NCBI GenBank assembly: GCA_032718475.1
Contig: JAUCBJ010002830.1
Location: forward strand, 1-42,443
Length of the DNA: 42,443 nt
DNA from: Nemertoderma westbladi
Lineage: Eukaryota > Xenacoelomorpha > Nemertodermatida > Nemertodermatidae
Reading direction: 5' to 3'
The notes below the pieces were generated by a model, which saw only the letters and a program-made list of their open reading frames with translations, did not search any database and was not told where the DNA came from. The first letter of the stretch is position 1; every line of letters begins with the position of its first letter. The position numbers and the translations under genes are program-made. Below are positions 41,041 to 42,443 of the stretch, in pieces.

Positions 41041-41372
41041 GTGGGTGGACAGGGTGTGCCGGAGGTAGATGGAGTGGTTGGACAGAGTGTGTCGTAGGTA
41101 GATGGAATGGTTGGACAGGGGATACCGGAGGTAGATGGAGTGGGTGGACAGGGGATGCCGGAGGTACATGGAGTGGGTGGACAGGGTGTGCCGGAGGTAG
41201 ATGGAGTGGTTGGACAGAGTGTGTCGTAGGTAGATGGAATGGTTGGACAGGGGATACCGGAGGTAGATGGAGTGGGTGGACAGGGGATGCCGGAGGTACA
41301 TGGAGTGGGTGGACAGGGTGTGCCGGAGGTAGATGGAGTGGTTGGACAGAGTGTGTCGTAGGTAGATGGAAT
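41041..41372 (+). repeat. 132-bp (four-unit) higher-order repeat
   Basis: The rare variant GTCGTAGGTA recurs at 41091, 41223 and 41355, exactly 132 bp (4 x 33) apart, with the intervening units (including GGAGGTACATGG) also matching. Two further single copies lie at 39048 and 39541. This is a recent local expansion. Confidence 0.8.
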
Positions 41373-42443
41373 GGTTGGACAGGGGATGCCGGAGGTAGAT
41401 GGAGTGGTTGGACAGGGGATGCCGGAGGTAGATGGAGTGGGTGGACAGGGGATGTTGGAGGTAGATGGAGTGGGTGGACAGGGTGTGTCGGAGGTAGATG
41501 GAGTGGTTGGACAGGGGATGTCAGAGGTAGATGGAGTGGGTGGACAGGGTGTGTCGGAGGTAGATGGAGTGGGTGGACAGGGTGTGTCGGAGGTAGATGG
41601 AGTGGGTGGACAGGGGATGTCGGAGGTAGATGGAGTGGGTGGACAGGGGATGTCGGAGGTAGATGGAATGGTTGGACAGGGTGTGTCGGAGGTAGATGGA
41701 ATGGTTGGACAGGGGATGTTGGAGGTAGATGGAGTGGGTGGACAGGGGATCTCGGAGGTAGATGGAATGGTTGGACAGGGGATGCCGGAGGTAGATGGAG
41801 TGGGTGGACAGGGGATGTCGGAGGTAGATGGAATGGTTGGACAGGGTGTGTCGGAGGTAGATGGAGTGGGTGGACAGGGGATGTCGGAGGTAGATCGAGT
41901 GGGTGGACAGGGTGTGTCGGAGGTAGATGGAATGGTTGGACAGGGGATGCCGGAGGTACATGGAGTGGGTGGACAGGGTGTGTCGGAGGTAGATGGAGTG
42001 GGTGGACAGGGGATGTCGGAGGTAGATGGAATGGTTGGACAGGGTGTGTCGGAGGTAGATGGAGTGGGTGGACAGGGGATGTCGGAGGTAGATGGAATGG
42101 TTGGACAGGGTGTGTCGGAGGTAGATGGAATGGTTGGACAGGGGATGTTGGAGGTAGATGGAGTGGGTGGACAGGGGATGTCGGAGGTAGATGGAATGGT
42201 TGGACAGGGGATGCCGGAGGTAGATGGAGTGGGTGGACAGGGGATGTCGGAGGTAGATGGAATGGTTGGACAGGGTGTGTCGGAGGTAGATGGATTGGGT
42301 GGACAGGGGATGCCGGAGGTAGATGGAATGGTTGGACAGGGGATGCCGGAGGTAGATGGAGTGGGTGGACAGGGGATGTCGGAGGTAGATGGAATGGTTG
42401 GACAGGGGATGCCGGAGGTAGATGGAGTGGGTGGACAGGGGAT

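Larger units (their letters stand above)
25802..42443 (+). repeat. 33-bp minisatellite array, at least 16.6 kb, about 500 units
   Basis: The unit reads GGAGGTAGATGGAGTGGGTG then GACAGGGGATGCC, 33 bases. Variants affect a few positions: GTGGGTGG, GTGGTTGG or ATGGTTGG in the middle, and GGATGCC, GGATGTC, GGTGTGTC, GGGTGCC or GGATGACGG at the end. All units face the same way, and the array runs off the right edge. One consensus unit has 18 G and 3 C, a strong strand skew with many GG to GGGG runs. Because 33 is a multiple of three and the unit lacks stops in five of six frames (one plus frame has TAG in every unit), very long open frames arise by chance, including over 3,400 codons on the minus strand. 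I regard these as non-coding. Confidence 0.97.

Noticed and set aside
26062-41097. Plus-strand frames coding EVDGVGGQGMP or GGRWSGWTGDA repeats
   Set aside because: Same minisatellite. The parallel open frames overlap one another and their starts lie inside repeat units.
25802-42443. CRISPR array
   Set aside because: The repeats are contiguous with no unique spacers, and the context is animal DNA.

Overview
The window is animal nuclear DNA. It carries animal-type genes (a sterol-linked ER protein, a MARCHF6-type ubiquitin ligase, a WRAP53/TCAB1-type WD40 protein and a TMEM14-type protein) in long AT-rich spacers full of inverted-repeat elements, with AATAAA poly(A) signals and no bacterial gene organisation. 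I cannot name the species. Four unrelated conserved genes each read as one uninterrupted exon, and two of them lie 57 bp apart on one strand. That is unusual for most animals and suggests an intron-poor lineage, possibly one with spliced-leader operons (tunicates are one such group), but this is inference only.

Layout: 1-3.4 kb is a probable DNA transposon, a 694-residue transposase-like gene on the minus strand flanked by eight exact copies of a 14-bp motif. 3.4-6.2 kb is spacer with an element bounded by 31-bp inverted repeats. 6.3-10.0 kb holds ARV1 and MARCHF6 in tandem. 10.1-15.6 kb is spacer with a nested palindromic element, a second MITE-like element and tRNA-like fragments. A small unrecognised membrane-protein gene lies on the minus strand at 15.7-16.1 kb. 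16.4-20.7 kb is repeat-dense: inverted-repeat pairs, a strong hairpin, and a 920-bp foldback-like element whose ends are built of C/G-run subrepeats around five 68-bp tandem units. TMEM14-like and WRAP53 genes follow at 20.9-25.3 kb. The WRAP53 frame carries 49 exactly 27-bp units coding a Thr/Val-rich nonapeptide. From 25.8 kb to the right edge (at least 16.6 kb, about 500 units) everything is a single-orientation 33-bp minisatellite, very G-rich on the plus strand, with older copies organised into higher-order duplications.

How the genes relate: ARV1 and MARCHF6 are both multi-pass ER proteins tied to sterol homeostasis (ARV1 in sterol/lipid distribution, MARCHF6 in degrading sterol-pathway enzymes), so their 57-bp spacing is the most biologically suggestive arrangement here. 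WRAP53 and the TMEM14-like gene have no evident functional link to them. The most striking sequence features are the two multiple-of-three tandem arrays (27 bp in a gene, 33 bp outside one), the transposon with its motif arrays, and the ARV1-MARCHF6 pair.
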